The notes below the pieces were generated by a model. That model had not been told where the DNA came from. It was given only the letters and a program-made list of their open reading frames with translations, and did not search any database. 64,000 nucleotides of DNA, from contig JAAKBF010000088.1 of the NCBI GenBank assembly GCA_012656075.1, positions 62,001 to 126,000 on the forward strand. The letters are read 5' to 3'. How positions within the stretch are numbered: the first letter of the stretch is position 1; each line of letters begins with the position of its first letter. The stretch is from Phytophthora hibernalis (Eukaryota; Oomycota; Peronosporomycetes; Peronosporales; Peronosporaceae). Below are positions 40,651 to 51,970 of this stretch, piece after piece. The position numbers and the translations under genes were made by a program.

Positions 40651-42694
40651 AAAGCAATTGTTAGAATGTCATTCACTTTTCACACGACGGAGTGATTGTC
40701 AAAATGAATGTATTTGTTGATTTTTCAGATTATTGTCTACAACCCCATCTCCCCAATCGATAAATACAGTATAATCATCTTCATCCAGGATTGCCACGGC
40801 CATGACATCGACGATTTCCCAGAGCAGTCGTTGGCGCTCGCTAACGCGTGGCATGCTTTGTAGTGGGGCGATATTCCTAAACTTTAGAAAGTGAAGCACG
40901 CCTGCTGAGCCTACAGTGTTGACTACTTCCTTCTGTCTGCTGATTTCTCTGATAAATTCTTCCTTGTTTTACGGATACCTTACTGCTTGAAATTTCGGGT
41001 GACTTGTCGAGGTTTGACTCCCTAATATATGTGTATATCACGCTCATATTATGAGCGTGATCTCTCATGCACTTATCCTGTACTCTCTAAGTTCGTCTTA
41101 TCTTCGGCCGCTGCAAAGTATAAAAACTCGGCCGAAGTTAGTGGTTACTCCTGCCCGGCCGTATACACTTAGCAAAGCTATCCAAAAAGCGCATCGCAGT
41201 AACTTCGTCCGAAGATTTGGATTGGTTGAAAATCATTATTTTACTGGTCACTATTTTAAGCCAGTGGCCAAGAGGCGGGGACTCAAGAGGCGGGGCGCGG
41301 CGGTGGTGCGCTGGGATTTGGCGGCGGCACACGGGTCTGTAGGCGGCGCGGAATTGGAGGTGACGCGCGGACAGGGTGGTGCGCTGATGGTACTGGCGTG
41401 AACGGACTTAGTCGTGCGCAGATGGTAGTCGCGCGCGGAATTGGTGGTGCCCGCACTCGGGTATGGAGGCGCACAGACTTGTTGGCGCGCTCGGACAGGT
41501 TTGCGCGCTCGCACCTGATGCAGTGTCTGGACTTGGTGGTGCACTCGAACTTGGTAGCGTGCTGGGACTTGGTGGTGCCTTGTTTTCAGCGGCATTTGTA
41601 TTGTGAAATTGAACACGGGCTTGGTGCGATTCTTGTTATCTGCGATCGACGCCAACTTGCTGGTGAACTTTGACTAGATGGTGGACATGAACACGATTGC
41701 GGAAAGGTGTATTAAATGTACTGGGTTAATAGCAAGTGCAGTCAAGTGGAATCTCTCCTCCTATCGTGTCATGATTCGTGATGATACTGTCACTCTAGTC
41801 ATTGATTGATCAGCGTCCGATGTGTGCTGCACGGACGGCTACGAGCTTGATACGGGGCAGCAATCGACATGCTGCCCGTTGCGGATCGGTCAGCTCACTC
41901 CAAGTCTTGACTATACCGGTTAGATTTCTGGATCGGTGCCGCTTTCGCTGAGCTCCCGCTGAGCTCCCGCTGAGGCTGTAATAAAACCATTCACTATCAC
42001 TGTTTCTTATTGACTTGCCATATCTTTCATAGCGGCAATCCAGTGCATTCGATCGGACTCTCGGGAAGAAGGTGGCAGAGGTGGAATGCTGTTCATGTCG
42101 GCGACGTACTCTGTGATCTCGACCGCACACAAGCAATCTTTTTGACCGCGATGCCCGGTAATATTTGGCAGAGACCCGAGGCCCTCCATCACGAAGTGGA
42201 CCAGGAAATTGAGAGCCGCTTCTTCTTCAACGTTGGCAAGTTTGTAGGCCAAACCTGACTGATCAACGGAGGGCGCAGCTGGAGTGGCGGAGCAGCAGCA
42301 GCGCTGATACTCGGTTCAGCAGCACGGAGATAGCTGCTACCACGGCATGCGCTGCACAGTGGTGTTGAGGCACCAGCAGGTCGCTCAATACGATCCAGGA
42401 CTCGATACATCAAACTCTTCAACACCTCATTTGCAAATAAATATGTTGAATTTAGACCTGGCTGATGCGACTTGCTTCCTGGAAGAAGCGCCAAGTTCAC
42501 TCTCCATTAAGTCGACTATAGCGTCGACATCTGTGTCAACACCGCCCTCCATCCTTGGTACTTCTCCATCTGCCTCGACTTCTAAGCCAGCACCACTCGG
42601 CTGTTACATAATCATGTCACGATAGTGTTGCACGAATGTACCATTTTTTCTTCGTCAACGAAGATAAGGAAATACCCTACTGTACTGCACAAGA
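40651..42694. other. Degenerate repeat-rich region without supported genes
   Basis: 41250-41600 is a loose repeat of TTGGTGGTGC and GCGCGCTCGGACT-like blocks. An 11-bp-arm palindrome lies at 41037-41061. An 81-codon minus-strand frame at 42007-42252 (Asn-Val-Glu-Glu-Glu-Ala-Ala-Leu-Asn-Phe-Leu) is not recognised and may be a transposase remnant. Confidence 0.4.
41037..41061. repeat. Perfect hairpin ATCACGCTCAT / ATGAGCGTGAT
   Basis: Eleven-base perfect arms with an ATT spacer. No T-run follows that would make it a clear terminator. Confidence 0.6.
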
Positions 42695-42967
42695 TACACC
42701 GTTCACTCTAATTAGTCTGACCCTGACTAATTATGGTTTACGATTTTTATCGGAAAAAGTCGAAGTTTTGAATAGATCTTGTGACAACAATATTTATTTT
42801 TTATTGGAAGAAATATCATGGTTGGCTTCGGCTCGGCGAGATCTGTTCAAATCCGCTGTCTTTGTGCTCTTTGAACTCTTCGGGAAAATTTTGTTGTCCG
42901 TGGTGTCACGAAAAAGTACGGAAGCATGACTATATTCGAAGCACGACTAATTAGAGTGAACGGTGTA
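42695..42967. mobile_element. 273-bp TIR element, copy 2
   Basis: Same ends and orientation as 28714-28987, with TACACCGTTCAC/GTGAACGGTGTA termini. It sits directly against a CRN fragment that begins at about 42985. The near identity of the two copies implies recent movement. Confidence 0.75.
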
Positions 42968-42984
42968 GATAACGATACAAGATT

Positions 42985-43073
42985 GTGCCCCATGAACTGC
43001 GTTGTGAAGCAATAGTTCGTATGCGACGCCATGGAAGCCAGCACCAACAGATTTTGCGTACCGTATCGCAAAT
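42985..43073 (-). pseudogene. CRN fragment (C-terminal domain piece, same orientation as the main CRN)
   Basis: Nearly identical to 30149-30222 of the CRN pseudogene, for example the GCGTTGTGAAGCAATAGTTC and GACGCCATGGAAGCCAGCAC stretches. Fewer than 100 bp are retained. Confidence 0.75.
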
Positions 43074-43714
43074 GTCAAATCCAGCAACTTGTTGTATCCG
43101 ACACGTCAAATTAGCCAATAAGAATAGAGAAAATGTCATACTTCAAAACAAATGTCATATCCGACACCAAATTGATGGACAGCAAACCGGGACACTTTAG
43201 TTGGACAGAAATGCAAGTACCTTCAGACTCTTTTATCTCGATATCATTACACATGTTCGCGATGAGCAAGGGAAGACACAAAACATCGGGCTTGCTGCAG
43301 TTGACCACGTCTTTGAACGCTTATACAACCTGAACTGCTAGGAAAGGAAGTGGGCAAAATGTTGACCATGTTGTTAACAACATTGAATACGCCGACGTTT
43401 AGCTTGATACCAACCTTGTCTAGCATTTGCTGCCTCCCTACCCACGCGGGCGCACACACGCGCATGGGTTGAGCATTATCTTGTAGGACTTCGCTGGGAT
43501 CCTTTTGCGCGCTGAATTCAGTGATGCGATCAGATTTACTTCAACTTGACCTTTAGTCCGAAAGATCTGTCCCATTCTATGGCCACCATTTGTTATAATA
43601 TCCTCAAATCCGTTGCAAATATGATTATCATATATGACAGGATAATCATGCAGGCAAATATCAGTGAATTTGTCTGCTGGATATGACACTTGCGATACGG
43701 TACTTGTATTTATT
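43074..43714. other. Region of unknown content between two CRN fragments
   Basis: Minus-strand frames at 43111-43308 and 43438-43758 are open, but I cannot assign them. They may be remnants of another CRN C-terminal domain or of a transposon. Confidence 0.35.
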
Positions 43715-43803
43715 TGCAAAACATAAACCCATTGTGTTGAAGATGCGGGAAGGATCAAAATACGAGAAGATCGAAATAGGGGTGCCCCACGTTATTTGCA
43801 GAC
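43715..43803 (+). pseudogene. CRN fragment, inverted relative to the main CRN
   Basis: Reverse complement of about 30061-30150 with very few mismatches (GGATCAAAATACGAGAAGATCG and CCCCACGTTATTTGCAG). It lies about 150 bp upstream of the golgin start codon. Confidence 0.75.
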
Positions 43804-43958
43804 CCCCCAAGTACGGTACCATACTTGGGGAGTCTCCGGGTACTGGCACCGATAGGTGAATATGAAAATAGATAGGTGTAGCCAAGTGTGAGTATGATAT
43901 TCGATGGGTATTTAGTGTGGCATTGTGTTGAAGCCACGTACCCAGTACGAAGACCGCC

Positions 43959-45945
43959 ATGGACGCCGTAGACGCTTCGTCGTCGGCTGCTGGGCCTCCA
44001 GTTGAAGGTAAGAGGACAAAGGGGGCTGTACGTGCGTCTTTGCAGTTGCCTGAGGCTCTAATTGGGGCGAGTAAACGCTCTGACGCTCAGTTGCAGACCC
44101 TCAAGTCGAAGAACCCGAGACGCAACAGTCTTCCCCCTCCGCGTTCCAATGGAACGGACGTGGCGACGCAGCTACGCGCATGGAAGGAGCGAGGTGTCCG
44201 TATGGAACAGCTGCTGGCTAAGAAGAACGCCAAGATGCAGGAGATGGAGGAGACAGTGAGAGCTCTTGAGCTTGGAAAAGCAGATTCTACTGCATTTTAC
44301 TGACGGTGGACGGTTGCAGGAGACCAAGTTGAAGCGACTGCTGGCCATGGCCAAACGCAGTATCGACAACAGCAAACAGGAACTGGCAGAGAAGGACGCG
44401 GACATTGAGAAGCTGCAGGAGGAGCTGGCTAAGAGTCAACAGGCCAGACACTCGTGGGCGGTGAATGCGTCCACGTGCAGTCCGAGGCAGTTGCTGCACA
44501 AGGTTTCTAATCGAGGTTTGATCTGGTGTTTGGTGGAGTATGCGGACGAAAATGAGGTCGACGACTCGAAGGAGTTTGCCTGGCACTGCTTTCGTGACGA
44601 AGTAGAGATTCAGGCGTACGCTGATCGTGCGTCAGGGAACCTCTTACGCTTCCGGACTTTTCGCTCACGCCCTATGAAGTGGAGCGCGTGGTATGTCTCG
44701 TGCTCGAGATTTTTATGATTGGAGCACGTATGCTGAGAGTTTTGTGTTTGTGTATGTATAGAAAAGAGTCTGAAGGAAGAGATTGACCGTGTGCAGGAGG
44801 AGTTTCGGCGTTATCGCGTGAGGTCGGAAATCACGCGAAAGCAAAAGATGCCGAGATCCGAAAGGTTTGTTTCTACGAGATCGCACCCCACCATCAGCAA
44901 CTGACCGTACTGATGATGCAGATGAGCGCAAATGTAATGGCGAAACAAACCGAGCAAATTTCGGAAACAGATCTTTCTGGGGAGTTGCAGTCGTCGAAAG
45001 CGCAGATCCGTCGGCTTACGAAGGCTCAGGCCGAAGCGGAGGAGCGCGTATGCTGTCTATCAGGGTTCTGTCTTTTGATTTAGCATGCACACACTCACTT
45101 TATTTTGTGGCCCGCACTGACTTGTAGGAATCGGATTGGCGACGAAAGTTTGAAAAGCTGATGAAAGATTACGAGAAACTCAGCGGTACTATGGGTGAAA
45201 CAGTCCTCGCGATGGAGTGGAGAGAGAGGTGTGTTGCTGCGTTCCCGTATTTTTGCGTGTTATTGACAATGCTTGATCTGACCACTTGTATCCCATTTTT
45301 TCGTTGCAGATATGAGCAGTCCGTTCGGGAGAAACAAGAGCTGGAAAAGATGGTGGAGGAACTAAAGGTGGTGGCCAATAGTGGGTTTAGCGACAGTGGA
45401 AATGGCGACCTGCAGTCACTACGCCAAGAATTCGCGCAGTACCGAAAGCGTGCGCTGAATGCCGTAGAACAAAAGGAAAAGGAGTTGAGCGATATTCAAG
45501 CGCAGTATCAGGAAAATGGTGGCGGCAGCAGTAACGCGAGCCGCACTAACAGTTTCAAGGAAGTTCGCGTTCGTCGCTTGAGCATGGAGTCGAATAGCAG
45601 CCTATCGGGATTTGAGACACCAAACGCGACCAAGACAAACGAGTATTTGAAGAATATAGTGTACAAGTACATGGCCTCTGACCAAGACGAGGTACGTCCA
45701 GAACGGATGGTGCAGTGCTGGGATGCTGTCAATCTGAGCTAATGCCGTCGTCCCATTTTGTTGAAAACAACCAGGCTAAAGAACACATGGAGAAGGCCAT
45801 TGCGACCGTTCTTAACTTTACACCAGCGGAAGTTACTTCGATTCAGGTGGGTATTTGCTGAGTTTGCGTGATAATTCTTCATTACTGACGAGAATGTGCT
45901 GTGTAGGAAAACGCAAACAGCAGCAGGGTTGGTTTTGGTAGCTGA
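43959..45945 (+). CDS. GRIP-domain golgin (8 exons, up to three frameshifts)
   Basis: Exons: 43959-44255, 44320-44690, about 44762-44870, 44922-45047, 45128-45228, 45310-45691, 45775-45846 and 45907-45945. The protein (~480 residues) is mostly coiled coil. The C-terminus is a GRIP domain, starting Glu-Tyr-Leu-Lys-Asn-Ile-Val-Tyr-Lys-Tyr-Met. It crosses an intron into Ala-Lys-Glu-His-Met-Glu-Lys-Ala-Ile-Ala-Thr-Val-Leu-Asn-Phe, then a short Gly-Phe-Gly-Ser tail. GRIP domains bind Arl1-GTP on the trans-Golgi. Breaks lie at GGG 44635-44637 and AAAA 44843-44846 (each one base short). The acceptor at 44761 also needs one extra A, or use of AG at 44766. This is the only recognisable cellular gene in the transposon-rich half. 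Confidence 0.8.
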
Positions 45946-46029
45946 ACACCGAAAATGTCTGAGTACACACGCTTTCTGCTGTTTTGAGTTTATTCAGCTC
46001 GAGCGATCTTCAGGAGTTCAAATGAGTTT

Positions 46030-46290
46030 CTCCAACTTCTGATTTGTTTTACTGTTGTGGCGCTCAGGGATACCTTCGAGCAATACTTCTGAAGTAACTG
46101 AAGTCTCAAGCTTGTTTTGTCTCCATGCATCGCAGCTTCCTTCCAACAGTTCCGGGTTGAAGCAGTAAATCATGGGGTCTGGCGTATCGTGGAGTTTGAA
46201 ACTCTTGCTAACACCGTGGAGTCAGTACCTACAGTACATGTACTACCACAAACGCGCGTTTCATGTGCTTCAGCGATGATCGGATCAAAG
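46030..46290 (-). pseudogene. CRN 3'-end fragment
   Basis: Homologous to 29570-29830 (CRN C-terminus and 3' flank), including GTTGTGGCGCTCAGG and GCAGCTTCCTTCCAAC, in the same orientation. It has diverged more than the other shards. Confidence 0.7.
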
Positions 46291-46423
46291 CGTCCAGCAT
46301 CTGAAGACCTGGAAGAGATTGAAACTTGGCGAACCCAAGACGCTGACCGATTTCACACTCGTGTCCGTGAATAAATATGAGTTTCAACTCGACAGCCTTG
46401 TTGTGAAGCATAACAGTGATCGC

Positions 46424-46533
46424 GTTCTTCCCTTTCATTGACGCAGTGACCACGTGTCAAGCATACCGAGGTGAAAGTGGAGATCCAGAGACAACCCTGA
46501 CTTATATTCATGTGACGATTCAAAGCGAGAGGA
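46424..46533 (+). pseudogene. CRN C-terminal fragment, inverted
   Basis: Reverse complement of about 29880-29985, for example CCCTTTCATTGACGCAGTGACCACGTGTCA and GTGACGATTCAAAGCGAGA. With 46030-46290 it shows an inversion inside the duplicated CRN. Confidence 0.7.
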
Positions 46534-47290
46534 TCTTTATCACAACTACCCACAAATACGGGCGTGTGATCTGTTGACGAAACTGTTCGTACTGCGGAGA
46601 GCCTATGAATGATTCAATAATGTAGCCCTTTGATTCTAGTGTACTAAACTAAGTCATTTTCCCCGTCTTATCCTTTTGGCCAATGCCCAAATCAGATGTA
46701 TTAAAAGTCTTTCAATATTGCTCCGAGGCTGTATCCACTCGAAAACCGCTCTAATTGGTCAGCGTTTGAGCGCACAACTCGCAGGATTGGCCAAAATAAT
46801 CCCGGATGTCTTATCCTTTGGCCAGCACTGTAGTAGTTATGACGTACGAGCGGCTCACGGGCCACGAGAGGAAATATGATGAGGTGGTGTAAAAGTGAGG
46901 ACGATATGGAATTAAATAGATCGACATTGACTTCCGTTCTTAAACATGCAAAACAGCGATTTGAGGTAGATCGAGATCGATCTACCGGTAAGAGCATCTC
47001 CACCGGTCCGATCAAAGGTAAAAGTCGTTTAAATGCTTTGATAGCCTTTTACCGACAGTGTCCACACCGATACTTCGTAAAACCGGATAGTATTGTCCAC
47101 CAGATAGCGGCACGTAACGTTGAAAGCTAACAGAGCATGTATACTGAATTCTCCCATTGCCTAGCGAGAAAGTCTGCGGCAAAATTATCAGGTTGCATAT
47201 ACGTTCACTACTACGAATTGTCGCGCACCCCCTGTCAAACCTCTGTCAAACCTGGCACATGTGATCTGGCGCGCATTGGGAAAACGCTAG
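46534..47290. other. Unassigned region before the copia element
   Basis: I see no gene, and no match to the copia 3' LTR, so the 5' LTR is not here. Confidence 0.4.
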
Positions 47291-47309
47291 GGGCTCAACA
47301 CTGCGTCCG

Positions 47310-48610
47310 GTGTCGTAGAGCTGGTGCACAAATTTGAGATAATTGCCAGCTCCGACTTCAAGAGTGTTGTGCACCTCTTCCAGCAACCTAAGGCTGCAAG
47401 AGACCAAGTCAACAGAAACAGCTGCGAGACTTTGATGACTGGGCTCATCTCTCGACAGCACATGCTGATCAAGGTGCTGGCGGTTCTGCTGCACCATTTG
47501 TGGGGCCTGGGATCGACTTTACGCCCGAAGAGTTCACGATCGAGAAATTGGAGACCAAGCTGGTGGCCATCTTTGGCAACAAGAGCCGGGCCGAGATCGA
47601 AGGACTCACCAAGGGGGCGCACGTCAATCATGTTTACGCCACGACTACTACGTCAAAAGGCAGCGCGCTTGGCTAAAGAAAGGCCGCGCCTGTCCCTGCT
47701 CGGGTTCTGCACTACAAGGTGGGCATCCGGTCGTGTTACTACTGCGCCGGTGTCCACAACGACATGAACGACATGGGGTCGCATCTGAAGGCAGATTACC
47801 CCAAGATGAAGCTCGACGGTACCGGGCCGTTTAAGGTGTTCCGCCGGAACATTCTGGAGGGCGCCAACAAGCAAGAACGCCTGGACTACCTTGCAGCTCT
47901 GACCCAGATGGCAAGGGTAGAAAGTCCAATGACAAGAGCTAGGGGAAATGCAAGGCGAGGAGCGACGCACCACCGCGTGAGGCCCGTCTAAGCTGACGCC
48001 GTGCAGACGAATGCACTGGCTAGTCCCGTCGTTTCAGTGAGCCCGTCCAGATCCGTCAGGCTGCCGCTGACACCTGGCTATGAGGGGATGGCCGACTTCG
48101 ACCCAATGGACACGGATGAGCCTATGAACTCCTTCGAAATGGGCGTTAACCCGGCGAATTTCGCAACGTCCAGGCTGAGGTCGAGCAGATTTCGCAGGAC
48201 ATGAACCAGATGGAGATGGCACTGGAGGACAAGGTAATGGCACATTTCCCGTGATTACTTGAGTCAGGGGTGGGTTTAACCAATTATTCGTTGGTGTTGG
48301 ACTCAGGATGCGGTTTCGGCTTGACTGGTGACGCGTCAAAGTTCGTAGTCAAGAGATCCGACTCTGGATACACATTTACATTTGCACAGGGGTCTAAACA
48401 TTCGAATACACACATTGGAACAGTGAAACTGTTTTTCCATGGGCCAGGAGGCATTCGGCCCTTTCTGTTCGAAAAGATTGCATTCGTACCCAACGCCAAG
48501 TCAAATATTCTGAGTGAATATTGGCTTAAGAGAGAAGGTTATCAAATTGTTGGATCTCCAACAGGAGAGTACAAATTGGTACTGTATGAGAATATTAGCG
48601 TTTGTGGCTA
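47310..48610 (+). pseudogene. Copia gag and protease region
   Basis: Gag frames run 47324-47991 with a zinc-knuckle-like Cys-Tyr-Tyr-Cys-Ala-Gly-Val-His-Asn at ~47735. The protease at 48246-48611 has Leu-Asp-Ser-Gly-Cys-Gly-Phe-Gly-Leu-Thr-Gly, the copia retropepsin site. The regions are in different frames. Confidence 0.8.
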
Positions 48611-48619
48611 GGGCTATAA

Positions 48620-49540
48620 ATGGTGCGTACTATTTACAGCACCAAACGACTAAGCAACGCCAGGAACTGTGCAATGCAGTAAAACAGCGCCCCTGTAAGC
48701 CACTGGAACTGCCAGGAAGTGGGAAAGTACAGGGAACACTGCATGAGTGGCACGTTAAACTCGGCCATCTTAACAAAGACTTGGTAATTGACATGTTGAG
48801 CAAGAAATTAGTTGTGGGAATGCCTACGCTCCCAGTAACAGAATTGAGAAAGATACCATTCTTTTGTACGACATGCGCAGAGATGAAGAAGCGGAGGATG
48901 TCATAACGCCATTCAAAGGGTTCGAGAGACAAACAACCCATCAGCACCATTCATATGGACACAAATGGTCCTATGAAAACTATGGGAGTGTTCGGAAGCC
49001 TGGGAACGATCCGATACTTCCTAAAGATCATTGATGACAATACATCTTGGAGTTGGACTTTTGTACTACGCAGTAAGAAAGAGGTGTTTGAGAAGGTAGA
49101 AGAGCTTCTACTGCAGCTAGAACGTGAAGGAACGTTCACTATTCGTCGGATTAGATCTGATGGTGGTACCGAGTTTGTAAACGCCGCGTTTAAGAGCTTC
49201 TGTTAAGGGAAGGGCATTGTCTTTCAGAAATCGAATCAGTACTCACGGACGAGAATGGAGCTGCAGAGCGCAACCATCAGAGTAAACTCGACCAAGTACG
49301 CTGTGCATTGAAAGATGCAGCCATGGAGCATAGATGGTGGCCAGAAGCTCTCATGTACACGACATATGTGCAGAACCGCACTCCTATGAGCCACCTAGGA
49401 AACAAGACACCGTATGAGATGGTAAACGGGACACCACCTAACGTGAACAATCTACCGGTTTGGGGGATCTGTGTGCATTGCGCACGTTCCTGTAGCTCTG
49501 ACAAAAGACAAAAAGCTGTCCTCAAGAGCCATTAATTGCC
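48620..49540 (+). pseudogene. Copia integrase region
   Basis: The pre-integrase zinc motif (His-Val-Lys-Leu-Gly-His...Cys-Thr-Thr-Cys) lies at 48750-48880. The catalytic core follows with Asp-Thr-Asn-Gly (first Asp, ~48958), Ser-Asp-Gly-Gly-Thr-Glu-Phe (second Asp, ~49156), and Glu-Asn-Gly-Ala-Ala-Glu-Arg-Asn-His (Glu, ~49250). Stop codons interrupt near 48904 and 49204. Confidence 0.8.
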
Positions 49541-51533
49541 GGTTTCTAGGGATGTCGGAGGAAACAAAGGGTTACCGACTTTGGGACATGTTCAGTAACA
49601 GACTCATCTTGTCCAGAGATGTGCTCTTCGATACAACTAGTGCTGCTGATATGATTCAGCGAGCATTTGGACAAGACGAAGAAACCGTCACAACCGAATT
49701 TGCCGCGCGAGAGTCACCCGCAGCAAAGGGAGTGACATCACCTGCCGCCGAGATTATCGAGGCAGTGGGAGTCGAATCACCTGTTAACCAGTCCACGGAA
49801 GCAGTGGGAGCTGAAGAACCTGCAATTGAGTCTACTGGTGCAGTAGGAGATACACGTAAACGACGACGTGCGGGACTCGTGGAGGAACAACCACGCCGTG
49901 AACCGCGACCACGTCGAGAGGCTATGAAACCGATACCAAGACTATCAGTGTTTCCAGGTGATGATAGACAAGACCATTGGTCAGACTTCACTGGAACACA
50001 AAGTGCCTACACTCCGGTCACCAAAAGAAGCGCCATGAACGGGCCTCATAGAGAACAGTGGAAGCAAGCCCTTGAGCTTGAGTTTAACACTTTGATTGAG
50101 AATGGGACGTGGAAACTCGTACCACTGCCACCTGGGCGAAAAGCTTTGCCCTGTCATTGGGTACTAGTAGTAAAGTATAACGCTGACGGAACTGTCGAGC
50201 GATTCAAAGCACGCCTCGTCGCACAAGGCAACCACCAAGAGTATGGGGTTGACTGTGATGAATTATATGCACCAGTGGCGCGATTCGAGTCGCTACGCCT
50301 AGTGTTGGCTATTGGAGCCATATTGGACTGTCATATCCACCAAATGGATGTCCATATAGCATTCCTCAATGGTACAATGGAAGGAGAGCGAACGATCTAC
50401 ATGAGGCAACCTCATGGTTTTGCGAAGCGAGGCTACGAGAATCTAGTCTGTGAACATCAAAAGAGCATATATGGTTTGAAGCAAGCCCCTCGTATCTGGT
50501 ATTGAGTCCTTCATACCTTCTTGACATCGATGGCCTTTGCACGCTGCCACAAAGAGTTTTGCATCTACGTGCCAAAAGTGGGAGAAGAATGGCTTATATT
50601 CGTGGTATATGTTGACAATTTAACGATCATGTCGCGGGATATGAGTCTGATCGACAAGCTCATAGTAGTGCTGTCAAATCGGTTCAAAATGAAGGATCTG
50701 GGTGACATCCACTACATTCTGAAAATGGAGGTACAGCGCAAGAGGGACCAGCGCGTGATGATGATCTCACAACGCAAATACATTGCAGAGCTGATCACTA
50801 AGTATAATATAGTCAATAGCTCGCCTGTGATGACACCACAAGTTCCTGGCCTCACACTAGAGGCAGAAACAAAGTTGAGCGCAGAACAGATTGCTGCGCA
50901 GCCCTATGCCTACAGAGGCATCGTTAGATCACTCCAATATTTAGTCCGTGGGACAAGACCGGACATTGCTAATGCAGTTAGAGAACTGAGTAAGTTTCTA
51001 TCATGCTACAACCGTACACATTGGGATGCGGCTAGACGGGTACTCAAATGGGGACGTCGACGTACGGTCTGTTTCTCGATGGGAAAAAGAGAGGCGTGAC
51101 TTACGAAGTGTACACAGACGCGAGCTTCGCGTGTCAATCGAAAGAACGCAAATCCGTTACCGGCTATGTGATTCAAATGACTGGTACTAGTGTATCACGG
51201 TGTATTAGCAAACAGGGAGGCGTATCGCCCTCGACTTTAGAGGCAGAACTCATCGCACTGAGTGAAGGATCCAAAGAAAATGAGTGGCTATGGCATCTCC
51301 TGAAAGAGATGGGATTTCCTCAAAAGGTTCCCGTGCAAGTATGGTGTGACAGCAATGCTGTCATCCGTATTGTTAAGAACCCCGGAAACCACAAGGCCAA
51401 CAAGCACATTGAGATTAGGTATCTCTTTACGAGAGACCTTGTTGAGCTTGGCAGGCTCAAGATTGCCTACTGCTCAACCACAGAGATGACAGCAGAAATT
51501 CTTACGAAGGCACTATCAACTAAACAGTTTTAA
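49540..51533 (+). pseudogene. Copia reverse transcriptase and RNase H
   Basis: RT runs from Gln-Trp-Lys-Gln-Ala-Leu-Glu-Leu-Glu (~50056) through Arg-Leu-Val-Ala-Gln-Gly and Gln-Met-Asp-Val (motif A) to Tyr-Gly-Leu-Lys-Gln-Ala. An in-frame TGA lies at 50503. The catalytic Tyr-Val-Asp-Asp is Tyr-Val-Asp-Asn at ~50608-50619, so polymerase activity should be lost. RNase H (Tyr-Thr-Asp-Ala-Ser-Phe-Ala...Glu-Ala-Glu-Leu) follows in a shifted frame after the GGGG run near 51050-51053, ending at 51533. Confidence 0.85.
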
Positions 51534-51591
51534 AGCTAAGAGAGAAGTAGGAGTTCGAGATCTTGGACTTATCCCTAGTACTTAGTGGGAG

Positions 51592-51970
51592 TGTTGGGCG
51601 TAACGCTCCTGCATCTCCGCCAGCGGCGGTAAGATCACTGTGGGTAGCCTGTCGGCTACCCATAAATATGAGAAATGTATGCAACCCCTCCTAAAACAGA
51701 TATATGTGGACGTTTATCAAGTACTAAGGGAGTTCAGATCACTGAACTCTATCCCATCTGGGCATACGGAGCAGAGATTATCCTGCTCCTCCAATCGTGC
51801 GATGAGGACTAGTAGGCAGAGAAACGAAGCGTGTCCGCGGACAATTTCCGAGGACGAGCTTTGTTTATCTGCCTCAGCTGAGCACTCGTCTAGAGAACAG
51901 GTAGATAAATAACGGTATAAGATACACTGTAGTGAGCCTCCTACAACGTGTTGGTCTTTTCATTTTAACA
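51592..51970 (+). repeat. Copia 3' LTR (probable limits)
   Basis: Starts TGTT and ends AACA just after a polypurine tract. It contains a TATAAGATA-like box near 51917. The right limit is inferred from the TGTT/AACA pairing because no second LTR is available. Confidence 0.55.

Larger units (their letters stand above)
47290..51970 (+). mobile_element. Ty1/copia retrotransposon, 5'-truncated, with 3' LTR
   Basis: Order gag, protease, integrase, reverse transcriptase, RNase H is the copia order. A polypurine tract (TTAGTGGGAG) precedes an LTR-like block 51592-51970 that starts TGTTGGGCG and ends TTTTAACA. No matching 5' LTR was found. Several frameshifts and stops. Confidence 0.85.
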
